Below the pieces are notes generated by a model. The model searched no databases. It was not told the origin of the DNA and saw nothing but the letters and a program-made list of their open reading frames with translations. From assembly GCA_946222285.1 (NCBI GenBank), contig CAMIIP010000004.1:62001-126000 (forward strand): a stretch of DNA of 64,000 nucleotides. Direction: 5' to 3'. The stretch is from an uncultured Rothia sp. (lineage in GTDB: Bacteria; Actinomycetota; Actinomycetes; Actinomycetales; Micrococcaceae). Every line of letters starts with the position of its first letter. Position 1 is the stretch's first letter. Of this stretch, positions 48,227-57,124 are shown one piece after another. The position numbers were made by a program, and so were the translations under genes.

Positions 48227-48727
48227 TTAGGCGCTGAAGGGCTTGGCGCTTTTGATAGAAACTTCCATCGTCTTACCATTGGGAGCCTCATAAGAGACCT
48301 TGTCTCCTATCTTGTGGCCGTTGATAGCTGAACCCATAGGGGACTTTTCTGAGAAGACCTGCAGATCTTCATCGCCTACCAGAGTCTCAGCAACTTCGCG
48401 TGAACCCAGCAAGAACTTCATGGTCTTGCCAGCAATCTCAGCTTCAACGACCATGCCGGGTTCAACCACGCCGTTGTCTTTCAACGGCTCGCCTACCTGA
48501 GCGGTCTCTAAAAGGTGCTTAAGTTGGGCAATGCGACCCTCATTTTTGCCCTGCTCTTCGCGAGCAGCGTGGTAGCCGCCGTTTTCTTTGAGATCGCCTT
48601 CATCACGGGCAGCGGCAATACGTTCGATGATTTCCTGGCGGTAAGGGCCAGAGATGCGATCGAGTTCTTCTTGAAGACGATCGTAAGCCTCCTGAGTCAT
48701 CCACGCGCCTTCGTGTTCTTCAGTCAT
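48227..48727 (-). CDS. greA: Transcription elongation factor GreA
   Basis: Restarts backtracked RNA polymerase by stimulating transcript cleavage. The 166-residue protein has an N-terminal coiled coil (MTQEAYDRLQEELDRIS through ENGGYHAAREEQGKNE), with the acidic tip DEGDLKENG, and a C-terminal FKBP-like domain with SPMGSAINGHKIGD. GGAG precedes ATG 48727, and the 5' leader contains a CTACAGA/TCTGTAG hairpin. Confidence 0.96.
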   Translation of the reverse strand: MTEEHEGAWMTQEAYDRLQEELDRISGPYRQEIIERIAAARDEGDLKENGGYHAAREEQGKNEGRIAQLKHLLETAQVGEPLKDNGVVEPGMVVEAEIAGKTMKFLLGSREVAETLVGDEDLQVFSEKSPMGSAINGHKIGDKVSYEAPNGKTMEVSIKSAKPFSA

Positions 48728-48736
48728 GGTTGTTCT

Positions 48737-48796
48737 CCTTTCCTACAGAAACATCTGTAGCTCGACATACAGTAGAGGGGTTGGTGAGCCAACCCC
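48737..48796 (-). promoter_or_regulatory. Two hairpins in the greA 5' region
   Basis: CTACAGA/TCTGTAG (48737-48754, loop AACA) lies just upstream of the greA ribosome binding site. GGGGTTGG/CCAACCCC (48777-48796, loop TGAG) lies 75 bp after the DUF4307 stop and could be its weak terminator. GreA autoregulation through leader hairpins is known in other bacteria; here it is only a possibility. Confidence 0.45.
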
Positions 48797-48870
48797 CGGT
48801 GAATGTGCCTTAGTATACGTGCCCTCTGCTCGTTTAGCGAATAGGATAGCGAGAGGACTCTCTGGAAAAA

Positions 48871-49281
48871 CTACTCTTTCCAGCATCGATCGACGGTCAC
48901 CGTTGTAGCCTCAGAGAGTACGCGTACCTCCGCGGTTTGCTGGCGAACCGTCGTGTCGCCCAAATCTGCGGTATTAGGACCAATCATGACTTCGCTCCAG
49001 CCGACCGGAGCACTCGCCTCATTCAGAGCCTTAATCGTACAGACGGCAGTAGACTCAGGTGCTTTAACCACTTGGAAAGTCAGGCTTACTCTATCGTTGC
49101 TGGTGAGATTATGGCTCACATCTTTAAACTCAGGGTTTTCAGAAATCTGATGGCTCTGTGCCCACCAGACAAAGGCAATACCTAAGAGCGAAGCAAGAAC
49201 AGTAAGGGTTACCCAGAAAGAACGAGGAAGTTTTGCCCGCGCAGGCCCTTTCCCATACCGGGAGTCCAGAATGTCAGACAT
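48871..49281 (-). CDS. DUF4307 membrane protein
   Basis: A 136-residue protein: a short basic cytoplasmic N-terminus (LDSRYGKGPARAKLPR), one transmembrane helix (about 23-41) and an extracellular beta-rich domain with two cysteines (STAVCTIKAL, DRCWKE). DUF4307 is an actinobacterial family of unknown function, found next to mca and greA as here. It diverges from mca across 136 bp. Confidence 0.85.
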   Translation of the reverse strand: MSDILDSRYGKGPARAKLPRSFWVTLTVLASLLGIAFVWWAQSHQISENPEFKDVSHNLTSNDRVSLTFQVVKAPESTAVCTIKALNEASAPVGWSEVMIGPNTADLGDTTVRQQTAEVRVLSEATTVTVDRCWKE

Positions 49282-49417
49282 AATAACTCTCCATTCACAC
49301 GCGGTAACATCGATCGGTACATTTTCAGGTCTATTAGCTAGACTAGCAATGGCGTTCAGATACGAACGTTCAAAACTTCTCTCAACATTTTATCTAACAA
49401 ATCATGGAGTTTCCCGG

Positions 49418-50431
49418 GTGAGCGTAGCAAAAGAAACCTCTCATACCTCAGAGCCAACGATTGAATCGTTGTTTACTGAGATGAAACCGTTAGCGGATGA
49501 TTATGCGGGGTTGCGTATTCTTGCGGTACACGCCCACCCCGACGACGAATCGTCTAAGGGCGCAGCAACAATGGCAGCCTATGCGGCTCACGGTGCGCGG
49601 GTTATGGTTGCTACCATGACCGGTGGTGAGATGGGTTCTGTTCTCAACGAAGCGGTGCAAGCCAATCCGGCAGCGTATCGAGATTTACCCAGCCTGCGTC
49701 GTCGCGAAATGGCAAAGGCACAAGAGGCTCTGGGTATTGAACATCGCTGGATAGGATTTGTTGATTCAGGTTTGCCTGAAGGCGATCCTTTGCCTGAGCT
49801 TCCCTGGGGCAGTTTCGCTACGTTGCCAATTCAGCAGGCTACCGCGCCTCTCATTCGACTGGTTCGGGATTTTAAGCCCCATGTGATTCTGAGCTACGAC
49901 GAAAATGGCGGTTATCCTCACCCCGATCACATTATGAGCCACAAGGTAGCGGTTGAGGCTTTCGACAAGGCAGGCGATGCCAGGGCTTACCCCAACGAGG
50001 GTGAGCCCTGGGAACCTTTGAAACTTTACTACGATCGTGCTTTCAATCTAGAACGTCTCACAGCTTTCCACACCTACCTGCTGGAGAATGATTTGGAGAG
50101 CCCCTTTACCCAGTGGTTAGAGATGCGAAAAGAATCCGACGACGCCGGTCTCACCCCGCCTATTCAGCATCAGACCACTACTCGAATCGTGGCTGCTGAC
50201 TACTTCTCAGCACGTGACCGTGCTCTTCTAGCGCACCAATCGCAGGTTGCACCGGGAGATATGTTCTTTGCCATCTCACCCGAGCAACAGCGAAGCATCT
50301 GGCCATGGGAAGACTACGTTTTGGCTCAGTCTCGTGTCTCTACAGAGTTTCCCGAATGGTCATTTTCCGACGGCATTGATTTATCAGCTTCTACCGCTTC
50401 TCATACTCTTTCAACGGAAAACGTACAATAA
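49418..50431 (+). CDS. mca: Mycothiol S-conjugate amidase
   Basis: Cleaves mycothiol conjugates of toxins so that the mercapturic acid is exported. The zinc motif AHAHPDDESSKG and the second histidine set in GGYPHPDHIMSH are typical of Mca/MshB deacetylases. GTG 49418 preceded by GGAG gives 337 residues; the frame is open upstream to 49271, but that part overlaps the divergent gene. About 20 polar residues precede the catalytic domain. Mca rather than MshB is inferred from gene order (DUF4307 and small membrane gene). It shows that the organism makes mycothiol. Confidence 0.9.
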   Translation: MSVAKETSHTSEPTIESLFTEMKPLADDYAGLRILAVHAHPDDESSKGAATMAAYAAHGARVMVATMTGGEMGSVLNEAVQANPAAYRDLPSLRRREMAKAQEALGIEHRWIGFVDSGLPEGDPLPELPWGSFATLPIQQATAPLIRLVRDFKPHVILSYDENGGYPHPDHIMSHKVAVEAFDKAGDARAYPNEGEPWEPLKLYYDRAFNLERLTAFHTYLLENDLESPFTQWLEMRKESDDAGLTPPIQHQTTTRIVAADYFSARDRALLAHQSQVAPGDMFFAISPEQQRSIWPWEDYVLAQSRVSTEFPEWSFSDGIDLSASTASHTLSTENVQ

Positions 50432-50491
50432 AACCTTAGATAGCTATCGTGGACTCTTTAGAGTCCACCGAAAATATGGGATGCGAGATAC

Positions 50492-50818
50492 GTGATACAC
50501 CCTTTTCTAGCCACAACTATCGTGGTAGCCGCAGATGCTACTCCGCAAGAATACAATCAGGACGGTTCTCCTCTGGGATCGCCGGGATTCATTGGCTTTG
50601 TTATTACCATGATTCTGGGTATTGGCATTATTCTCTTGATGCTGGATATGACTAGGCGAGCACGCCGCCTACGCTATCGCAATGAATACGCGATGGCGCA
50701 GGAGGCAGAAGAGCGTGCTCGCCAACTGGCAGAGGGAGAAGGCTCTGTAGCGATTACTGATGCTGAAGAACTCAAGAACCTCGCTCTTAAAGCGGAGAAC
50801 CGACAGAATTTTCACTAA
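50492..50818 (+). CDS. Small single-pass membrane protein downstream of mca
   Basis: A 108-residue protein with a short extracytoplasmic N-terminus, one transmembrane helix (about 30-52, GFIGFVITMILGIGIILLML) and an Arg/Glu-rich helical cytoplasmic tail. Similar small proteins follow mca in many actinobacteria; the function is unknown. GTG 50492 is the likely start. It converges on the hemolysin III gene. Confidence 0.75.
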   Translation: MIHPFLATTIVVAADATPQEYNQDGSPLGSPGFIGFVITMILGIGIILLMLDMTRRARRLRYRNEYAMAQEAEERARQLAEGEGSVAITDAEELKNLALKAENRQNFH

Positions 50819-50843
50819 CTCTGAGTATCTCGCGCTCAATAAA

Positions 50844-51560
50844 CTAGGCATAAATCGCGAACATCACGGCAATAAAGTGCAACACAAACCCGATGATGGT
50901 GCAGACATGAAAGAGTTCATGGAAGCCGAAGTAGCGGGGGGAAAGGCGCGGGCGTTTGGTGCCGTAAAAGGTAGCTCCCAGAATATAGAAAGCACCGCCT
51001 ACCGCAATAAGAATAGTAGCGGTGGGGGAAACTGACCAGAAATCGCCCAGATAGAAGACCGCTATCAGACCCATCACCACATAAATTGGAGTGTAGAGCC
51101 AGCGGGGCGCGTGCGTCCAAAAGACTCGAAACAGCACCACTAAAAGCGCGCACCCCCAGATGCTCCAGAGCAGAACGGTTTGCAGGGTGCCGCTGAGGAG
51201 CGTCATCGCCAGGGGAGTGTAGGTACCGGCAATGACCAGCGCGATATTGGCGTGGTCTAGTCGCTTGAAAAAGAGCCGTAGACGTTCGGGCCAGTAAGCG
51301 CGATGATACATACCTGAAAAGCCAAAGAGCATGACGCCGGTGAGGGCAAAGATAGCGCATCCTAAGCCTAGCCAGCCGCCTCCGGACAGAGCGATAAGTA
51401 CTATCCCTGCGATAAAAACGATGGGCGCAAAACCAGCATGTAACCAGCCGCGCATGAGTGGTTTGTATTCAAAACTTTTTGTGCTGGGAGAGAGAAAAGA
51501 ATCTTGCTGGTTATCTTTCTTCTCCTGCAAAGTGTTTGTAGTAGACATCATCCCATCCAC
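50844..51560 (-). CDS. Hemolysin III / PAQR family membrane protein
   Basis: The 238-residue protein has seven predicted transmembrane helices with conserved FGFSGMYHRAYW, RLDHANIALVIAGTYTPL and GFHELFHVCTIIGFVLHF, where the histidines and Asp are the metal-binding set of the family (TrhA-like). TrhA proteins affect membrane energetics and lipid homeostasis. It diverges from uppS, a linkage common in actinobacteria. The start may be at ATG 51551. Confidence 0.9.
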   Translation of the reverse strand: MDGMMSTTNTLQEKKDNQQDSFLSPSTKSFEYKPLMRGWLHAGFAPIVFIAGIVLIALSGGGWLGLGCAIFALTGVMLFGFSGMYHRAYWPERLRLFFKRLDHANIALVIAGTYTPLAMTLLSGTLQTVLLWSIWGCALLVVLFRVFWTHAPRWLYTPIYVVMGLIAVFYLGDFWSVSPTATILIAVGGAFYILGATFYGTKRPRLSPRYFGFHELFHVCTIIGFVLHFIAVMFAIYA

Positions 51561-51726
51561 TCGTTTTCGTGAAATACTGTACAGGTTTTATTATCTCCTC
51601 TTTATCTGAAAGTCTCTAGCATCCTTCTAAGCATGAGGGACAACCACTCTGCGGTACGATGAAAAGTGTTGCCAACTGTTGATGCTGGCATTCAAGACCG
51701 GGTCGATCGATGAGAAAGCCAGAGAC

Positions 51727-52488
51727 GTGAAGTTATCGCAGCCACTGTATAACGTGTATGAGCGGTCTTTAGCCGGCGCTATTCCGATGGATAAACTTCC
51801 CCATCATATTGGTGTGCTCATGGATGGCAATCGGCGCTGGGCAGCACAGTTAGGAGAGAGTACCAAGCGTGGGCATCAAGCCGGTGCGCAAAACGTTATC
51901 GATTTCCTCTCCTGGTGTCGAGAGCTAGGGATTCCGATGGTAACCCTCTATATGCTTTCGACCGAAAATCTCAAGCGTAGTCCCGCTGAACTCGCAGATT
52001 TACTGGAAGTTATTGAGTCGCTCATTGGCTCGCTGGCTGCCAGCGGGGTGGGAAAAATTAGACCGGTGGGGCAGCTCAATTCACTTCCAGAATCTCTCTG
52101 CTCCGCTTTTGACGCGGCAACGGATCAGAGCCAGAATATCGAGCATTTGCAGGTGAACATCGCGGTTGGCTATGGTGGACGGCAAGAAATTGTGGATGCC
52201 GTTCGGGACCTTCTCAAAGAGGCTTCAGATGAAGGTCTTTCGCTCTCTGAGCTGGCAGATACTCTCGATCTTGAAGATATTAGCCGCCACCTCTATACCA
52301 AGGGCATGCCTGACCCTGATTTGCTCATTCGCACGTCCGGGGAACAGCGACTTTCGGGTTTTCTCACCTGGCAGTCCGCCTACTCAGAGTTCTACTTTTG
52401 TGAAGCTCTCTGGCCCGATTTTCGTCGCGTAGATTTTCTGCGTGCCCTGCGCGACTTTGCTCACCGGCAACGCCGTTTTGGCTCCTAA
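51727..52488 (+). CDS. uppS: Isoprenyl transferase (polyprenyl diphosphate synthase)
   Basis: Adds isopentenyl units to make long-chain polyprenyl diphosphate, the carrier for cell-wall synthesis. GVLMDGNRRWA holds the catalytic Asp; STENLKRSP and RTSGEQRLSGFLTWQSAYSE follow. GTG 51727 gives the family-typical start MKLSQPLYNVYERSL (253 residues), while the frame is open to 51679. Chain length and cis/trans order cannot be read from sequence by eye. Confidence 0.94.
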   Translation: MKLSQPLYNVYERSLAGAIPMDKLPHHIGVLMDGNRRWAAQLGESTKRGHQAGAQNVIDFLSWCRELGIPMVTLYMLSTENLKRSPAELADLLEVIESLIGSLAASGVGKIRPVGQLNSLPESLCSAFDAATDQSQNIEHLQVNIAVGYGGRQEIVDAVRDLLKEASDEGLSLSELADTLDLEDISRHLYTKGMPDPDLLIRTSGEQRLSGFLTWQSAYSEFYFCEALWPDFRRVDFLRALRDFAHRQRRFGS

Positions 52489-52502
52489 AATTAGGGGCTC
52501 TT

Positions 52503-53030
52503 GTGGTTGAACGTTTCCGCTATTTTTATGATATTGCCATGGGCGGGCAAGCCCTCGCCTGGGCGCCCATACTCTTTTTGGCTTTCGCTCTTGCTGTTTT
52601 TATCGTTCAAGCGATTCGACTCAGCATCATTGACATCCGTGAACACCGCCTTCCTGACCGTATTGTTTTGCCCCTTTACGCCTGGGTGGGAATACCGCTT
52701 TTTCTTATTCTGCTCATTGATAACGATTTTTGGCGCGCTCGCGACACCGCTTATTCGGCAATTTTCCTCTTCGGTTGCTACTGGCTGTTTCGTAAAATAT
52801 CGCGTAATGCTCTGGGTTTTGGTGATGTAAAACTGGCAGGTGTTATTGGCATGATCTGCGGATTTATTTCGCCGATGAACATTTTCTGGGCATCGCTCAT
52901 AGCTTTTCTTCTGGGCGGGTTGGTGAGTGCTGTTTTAGTGGTTTCTAAACGCGTCACCGCTACCTCCCACATACCTTTCGGTCCTTTTATGCTAACTGGC
53001 GCCGTCATAGCTCTTTTTATCCCTGCCTAA
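52503..53030 (+). CDS. A24-family prepilin peptidase (TadV/CpaA-like)
   Basis: A 175-residue integral membrane aspartyl protease without the N-terminal methylase domain. The two catalytic Asp are in IIDIREHRLPDRIVLP and GFGDVKLAG (GxGD motif). Such enzymes process prepilins of type IV or Tad pili, but no pilus genes are in the window. The GTG start is 14 bp after uppS. Confidence 0.88.
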   Translation: MVERFRYFYDIAMGGQALAWAPILFLAFALAVFIVQAIRLSIIDIREHRLPDRIVLPLYAWVGIPLFLILLIDNDFWRARDTAYSAIFLFGCYWLFRKISRNALGFGDVKLAGVIGMICGFISPMNIFWASLIAFLLGGLVSAVLVVSKRVTATSHIPFGPFMLTGAVIALFIPA

Positions 53031-53046
53031 ACTTCAGGAGGTTTGC

Positions 53047-53532
53047 GTGCCTACACCCGAATTTATTACTAGCTTGCGCGAGAAAATTGGCCAGGAGATG
53101 CTCTGGCTCTCCGGCGCTACTGCGGTTATTCAGCGCGATTCGGACGGTAAAATTTTGCTGGTTCGACGCGCGGACAATGGGCGGTGGACGCCGGTGACCG
53201 GCATTGTTGACCCGGGGGAGAACCCAGCGCTGACGGTGGTGCGTGAAGCTCAAGAAGAGGCGAACGTGGAGATTGAAGTGATTGCTTTCGCTCAGCTTAA
53301 GGCAGACCCTCCTCAACAGTTTTCTAATGGCGACCGCTGCCAGTTTCTCGATCACACTTTCTACTGTCGCTATATTTCGGGACAGGCAAGGGTCAATGAT
53401 GAAGAATCTTCCGAGGTGCGTTGGGCTACTCGCGTAGAAATCGAGGAGCTCTGCGGCGAGAGAATGATTGACCGGATTGATGCCGCCTTGGATTGGCAAA
53501 GCGGGGCGAGATTCGGATTTGAACAGGTATAG
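53047..53532 (+). CDS. Nudix hydrolase
   Basis: The 161-residue protein has a Nudix box GIVDPGENPALTVVREAQEE (residues about 57-76) in which the final Gly position is Asn (EEANV). Such enzymes hydrolyse nucleoside diphosphate derivatives; the substrate is unknown. GGAGG precedes GTG 53047. It begins 16 bp after the prepilin peptidase, so probably co-transcribed. Confidence 0.9.
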   Translation: MPTPEFITSLREKIGQEMLWLSGATAVIQRDSDGKILLVRRADNGRWTPVTGIVDPGENPALTVVREAQEEANVEIEVIAFAQLKADPPQQFSNGDRCQFLDHTFYCRYISGQARVNDEESSEVRWATRVEIEELCGERMIDRIDAALDWQSGARFGFEQV

Positions 53533-53589
53533 AAGCGCGAGCAAGTATAAAAATTCGAGTGCTACTCGGTGACCTCCGAGTTAAAACAA

Positions 53590-53653
53590 AAAAATATCTC
53601 CGTATACTTCTTCAAAAACTAGTTGTCTGTGAGAAGCACACGGAGATATTTTT
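53590..53653. terminator. Bidirectional terminator between the Nudix gene and poxB
   Basis: AAAAATATCTCCGT (53590-53603) pairs with ACGGAGATATTTTT (53640-53653), and a CTTCT/AGAAG inner stem lies within the loop. Both ends have A/T runs. Confidence 0.85.
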
Positions 53654-53710
53654 GTTAATGTTTGAGGCTTAAACTGAGTAGCAGAGAATTACCCTGACCG
53701 AGCTCGATTC

Positions 53711-55462
53711 CTAGAACTGGCGCCAAGCCCTCGCATTGCGCAGGTTAGAGCGCGCCATCGCTACTGCCTCGCCAGCACCGCGGTTGAGCGCGATTTTGGA
53801 GAGTGAAGTTGCGAAGCCAACAATCTGGCTGGCCTCAACCTCCGGCGGCATGGAGAGCGCGTTGGGGTCGGTCATGACTTCCACCAGTGAGGGACCCTGA
53901 TGAGCGAGAGCCTTCTCGTAGGCAGCTTTCAGATCTTTCGCGCGGGTTACGCGAATAGCCTGGTAGCCCATGGCCTCTGCAATGGCGGCATAGTTGGTGT
54001 CCGGCACGTCCACGCCGTAGTCCTCAAAGCCCTGTACCAGTTGCTCTAGCTTGACCATGCCCAAGGTGGAATTGTTGAAAGCCACTACGGTCAGCGGCAG
54101 GTTGTACATTTTAGCGGTGAGCAGATCGCCTAAGAGCATGGAAAGCCCGCCATCGCCGGAGACCGAAATAACCTGACGATGAGGCTGGGCAACCTGGGCA
54201 CCAATTGCCATAGGCATAGCGTTAGCCATAGATCCGTGCAGGAAAGAACCGAGGAGTAGACGCTTACCGTTAGGGGTCACATAGCGGGCGGTCCACACGT
54301 TGCACATGCCGGTATCAGCGGTGAAAATCGCATCTTCAGACGCAACCTCATCCAGTATAGCCATCGCGTACTCGGGGTGAATCGGCCCCTTCTTTGAGGG
54401 CTTTTCAGCGTAAGCTCCCACGACCTTGGTCATGATAGCTTCGTTCTTTTTCAGCAGACCCTTGAGGAACTTACGGTTCTTCTTTTCCTGGACTAAGGGC
54501 AGGACGGCGCGCAGGGTAGCGGCGCCGTCGCCTTCGATCATGAGACCAACGTTGGTGCGTCGTCCCATAATGGCAGCGTCGCGATCAATCTGAATGGTGT
54601 CGGTATCGGGCAGGAACTGGTCGTAGGGGAAATCGGTGCCGATGAGTAGCATGAGGTCCGCTTCCTTGAGACCTTCGGCTGCTTCGCCGTAACCCAATAG
54701 ACCGGTCATGCCTACGTCGAAGGGGTTGTCGTACTGCACGAACATTTTGCCGCGCATGGAGTGACCCACTGGCGCCGCTGCCTTATCTGCTAGGGCAACC
54801 AGCTCATCATGGGCGCCTTCGGCACCTGCACCGGCAAAGATTGCGACCTTATCCGCCTTATTGATGCGGTCAGCAATTTCCTGAATAGTTGTGGAATCAG
54901 GTGTGAGCGCCCCGCGGCGGAGCTCGCCCCACTCGGGTACATTTTCCACTGCCTTTTCGGCAGCAATATCGCCAGGAATAGAGACGACGGCGACGCCCCG
55001 GTTGCCTACCGCGTGGCGCATTGCTGAATTCATGATGCGTAGTGTCTGCGCGGGGCTGATGGCCATCTCCGAGTAAGAGGAGCAGTCAGCGAAGAGACGA
55101 TCGGGATGGGTTTCCTGGAAGTAGCTGGTTCCAATTTGGTCGGAGGGGATATGAGAGGCAATAGCAAGAACCGGCGCGTGAGAGCGGTGGGCATCGTAGA
55201 GACCGTTGATGAGGTGCATATTCCCCGGACCGCAGGAGCCTGCACATACTGCCAGTTCCCCGGTGACCTGGGCTTCTGCGCCAGCGGCAAATGCCGCTAC
55301 TTCTTCGTGGCGCACATGAACCCAGTCGATGCCGCCCTTGGCTAAGCCGCCGGATTCGCGCACGGCATCCACAATGGGGTTGAGCGAATCGCCCACAACG
55401 CCGTAGATACGCTTAACGCCGGCATCAATAAGTTGCTGAATAATTTGTTCTGCGAGCTGCAC
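53711..55462 (-). CDS. poxB: Pyruvate dehydrogenase (quinone) / pyruvate oxidase
   Basis: A TPP- and FAD-dependent flavoprotein that decarboxylates pyruvate to acetate and passes electrons to the quinone pool. The 583-residue protein has the TPP glutamate in VRHEEVAAFAAGAEAQ, GSCGPGNMHLINGLYD, and the C-terminal TPP motif GDGGLSMLLGDLLTAK. GTG 55462 has AAGGA at ideal spacing; the longer frame to 55501 is unlikely. E. coli PoxB is lipid-activated through its C-terminus; here the C-terminus is Arg-rich (RSNLRNARAWRQF). Confidence 0.93.
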   Translation of the reverse strand: MQLAEQIIQQLIDAGVKRIYGVVGDSLNPIVDAVRESGGLAKGGIDWVHVRHEEVAAFAAGAEAQVTGELAVCAGSCGPGNMHLINGLYDAHRSHAPVLAIASHIPSDQIGTSYFQETHPDRLFADCSSYSEMAISPAQTLRIMNSAMRHAVGNRGVAVVSIPGDIAAEKAVENVPEWGELRRGALTPDSTTIQEIADRINKADKVAIFAGAGAEGAHDELVALADKAAAPVGHSMRGKMFVQYDNPFDVGMTGLLGYGEAAEGLKEADLMLLIGTDFPYDQFLPDTDTIQIDRDAAIMGRRTNVGLMIEGDGAATLRAVLPLVQEKKNRKFLKGLLKKNEAIMTKVVGAYAEKPSKKGPIHPEYAMAILDEVASEDAIFTADTGMCNVWTARYVTPNGKRLLLGSFLHGSMANAMPMAIGAQVAQPHRQVISVSGDGGLSMLLGDLLTAKMYNLPLTVVAFNNSTLGMVKLEQLVQGFEDYGVDVPDTNYAAIAEAMGYQAIRVTRAKDLKAAYEKALAHQGPSLVEVMTDPNALSMPPEVEASQIVGFATSLSKIALNRGAGEAVAMARSNLRNARAWRQF

Positions 55463-55592
55463 AGTCTGTTCCTTTCCAAGTCTTTCTATAAGGTCTAGCA
55501 AAAATGATCGCTACCTTATTCCAAAACTAAGCCTACTGTGATTCGAAACGCCGGAACCTATAGTTGGTGTCACAGTATCTGAAGGAACAAAG

Positions 55593-55630
55593 AAAAATCC
55601 CCGCTCTTTGCAGTGAAGAAAGGGCGGGGA
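55593..55630 (-). terminator. Intrinsic terminator of fumC
   Basis: TCCCCGC and TCTTT (55598-55609) pair with AAAGG and GCGGGGA (55619-55630), and an A5 run at 55593-55597 becomes a T-run on the minus strand. Confidence 0.85.
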
Positions 55631-55655
55631 CTGTAGTTCTCAAAACCGAGCCGGT

Positions 55656-57062
55656 TTAGTAGTTACCGAGCATCTTAGTTACATCCAGTGCTTCATCGAG
55701 CTGTTCTTCGGTGACTTCGCCGCGTTCCACATAGCCCAGGGCAACAACTGCTTCGCGTACCGTTACCTTGTGGGCAACCGAGTACTTAGCGATTTTTGCT
55801 GCTGCCTCGTAGCCGATGAGCTTGTTCATGGGGGTCACGGTTGAGGGGGAGGCTTCGGCAAGGAAACGGGCACGTTCCACGTTAGCTTCCAGCCCGTCAA
55901 TCATCTTGTCCGCCATTACGCGGGAAGTGTTGGAGAGTAGGCGGATGGACTGGAGCAGGTTAGCCGCCATGACGGGAATACCCACGTTGAGCTCGAAAGC
56001 GCCGTTGGTGGAGGAGAGTGCGATGGTGGTGTCGTTACCAATGATCTGAGCGCAGACCATAATGGACGCTTCACAGATGACCGGATTGACCTTACCGGGC
56101 ATGATGGAGGAGCCAGGCTGAAGGTCGGGAATGTGTAGTTCGCCAAGACCGGTGTTGGGCCCTGAGCCCATCCAACGCAGATCGTTGTTGATCTTCATGA
56201 TGGAGTAGGCGATGTTGCGAAGCTGACCCGAGGCTTCAATGAGACCGTCTCGGTTAGCCTGCGCTTCGAAGTGGTTACGGGCTTCGGTCAGCGGCAAGCC
56301 GGTTTCTTCGGCGAGTAGTTCAATGACGCGAGCGGAGAAACCATCGGGAGTGTTAATGCCGGTGCCGACGGCGGTGCCTCCCAGGGGTACTTCAGCAACG
56401 CGGGGCAGGGAAGCCTCAATGCGTTCGATACCGTAGCGTACCTGCGCCGCATAACCGCTAAATTCCTGGCCCAAGGTCACGGGAGTCGCATCCATGAGGT
56501 GGGTACGACCTGACTTAACAACGCTCTTAAATTCTTCTGCCTTGCGCTCAAGCGACTCTGCCAGATACTCCAGGGCGGGCTTAAGGTCGTTGATGAGAGC
56601 GGATGTTGCCGCTACGTGTACGGAGGTGGGGAAAACGTCGTTAGAAGACTGCGAGGCGTTCACATGGTCATTGGGGTGAACGGTAATGTCCTTACCCTCT
56701 AGCGCCTGGTTGGCCAGGTTTGCCAGCACCTCGTTGGTGTTCATGTTGGAGGACGTTCCTGAGCCGGTCTGGAAGACGTCGATGGGGAAATGCTCATCGT
56801 ATTCACCGGTTGCTACTAAATCAGCGGCGTCGCGAATTGCCTGGGCGCGCTCAGCATCGAGTACGTTCAGTTCTTCGTTCGCGGTTGCCGCAGCTTTCTT
56901 GATGAGAGCAAGAGCCTTGATGTGGGCAGATTCTAGAGTTTGACCGGAGAGAGGGAAGTTCTCTACCGCACGCTGAGTCTGTGCGCTGTAGAGGGCGTTC
57001 TGAGGAACGCGGACTTCACCCATGGTGTCGTGTTCAATGCGGTATTCAGTGTTATCAGTCAT
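55656..57062 (-). CDS. fumC: Class II fumarate hydratase
   Basis: Converts fumarate to malate in the TCA cycle, following SdhA. The 468-residue protein has the fumarase/aspartase signature [11 protein letters not shown], the catalytic [11 protein letters not shown] and [18 protein letters not shown] segments, and [14 protein letters not shown] at the active site. It needs no iron-sulfur cluster. It is a single gene bounded by a terminator. Confidence 0.96.
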   Translation of the reverse strand: MTDNTEYRIEHDTMGEVRVPQNALYSAQTQRAVENFPLSGQTLESAHIKALALIKKAAATANEELNVLDAERAQAIRDAADLVATGEYDEHFPIDVFQTGSGTSSNMNTNEVLANLANQALEGKDITVHPNDHVNASQSSNDVFPTSVHVAATSALINDLKPALEYLAESLERKAEEFKSVVKSGRTHLMDATPVTLGQEFSGYAAQVRYGIERIEASLPRVAEVPLGGTAVGTGINTPDGFSARVIELLAEETGLPLTEARNHFEAQANRDGLIEASGQLRNIAYSIMKINNDLRWMGSGPNTGLGELHIPDLQPGSSIMPGKVNPVICEASIMVCAQIIGNDTTIALSSTNGAFELNVGIPVMAANLLQSIRLLSNTSRVMADKMIDGLEANVERARFLAEASPSTVTPMNKLIGYEAAAKIAKYSVAHKVTVREAVVALGYVERGEVTEEQLDEALDVTKMLGNY

Positions 57063-57124
57063 ACCCTTTATCCTAGTCTGTTGAACTTGACCGTATCTTC
57101 TTCAGTAGCTTAAAAGAGCAATTT

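Noticed and set aside
53711..55462. Acetolactate synthase as identity of the TPP enzyme
   Set aside because: The GSCGPGNMHLINGLYD and HVRHEEVAAFAAGAEAQ segments match PoxB-type pyruvate:quinone oxidoreductase, and no small regulatory subunit lies nearby.
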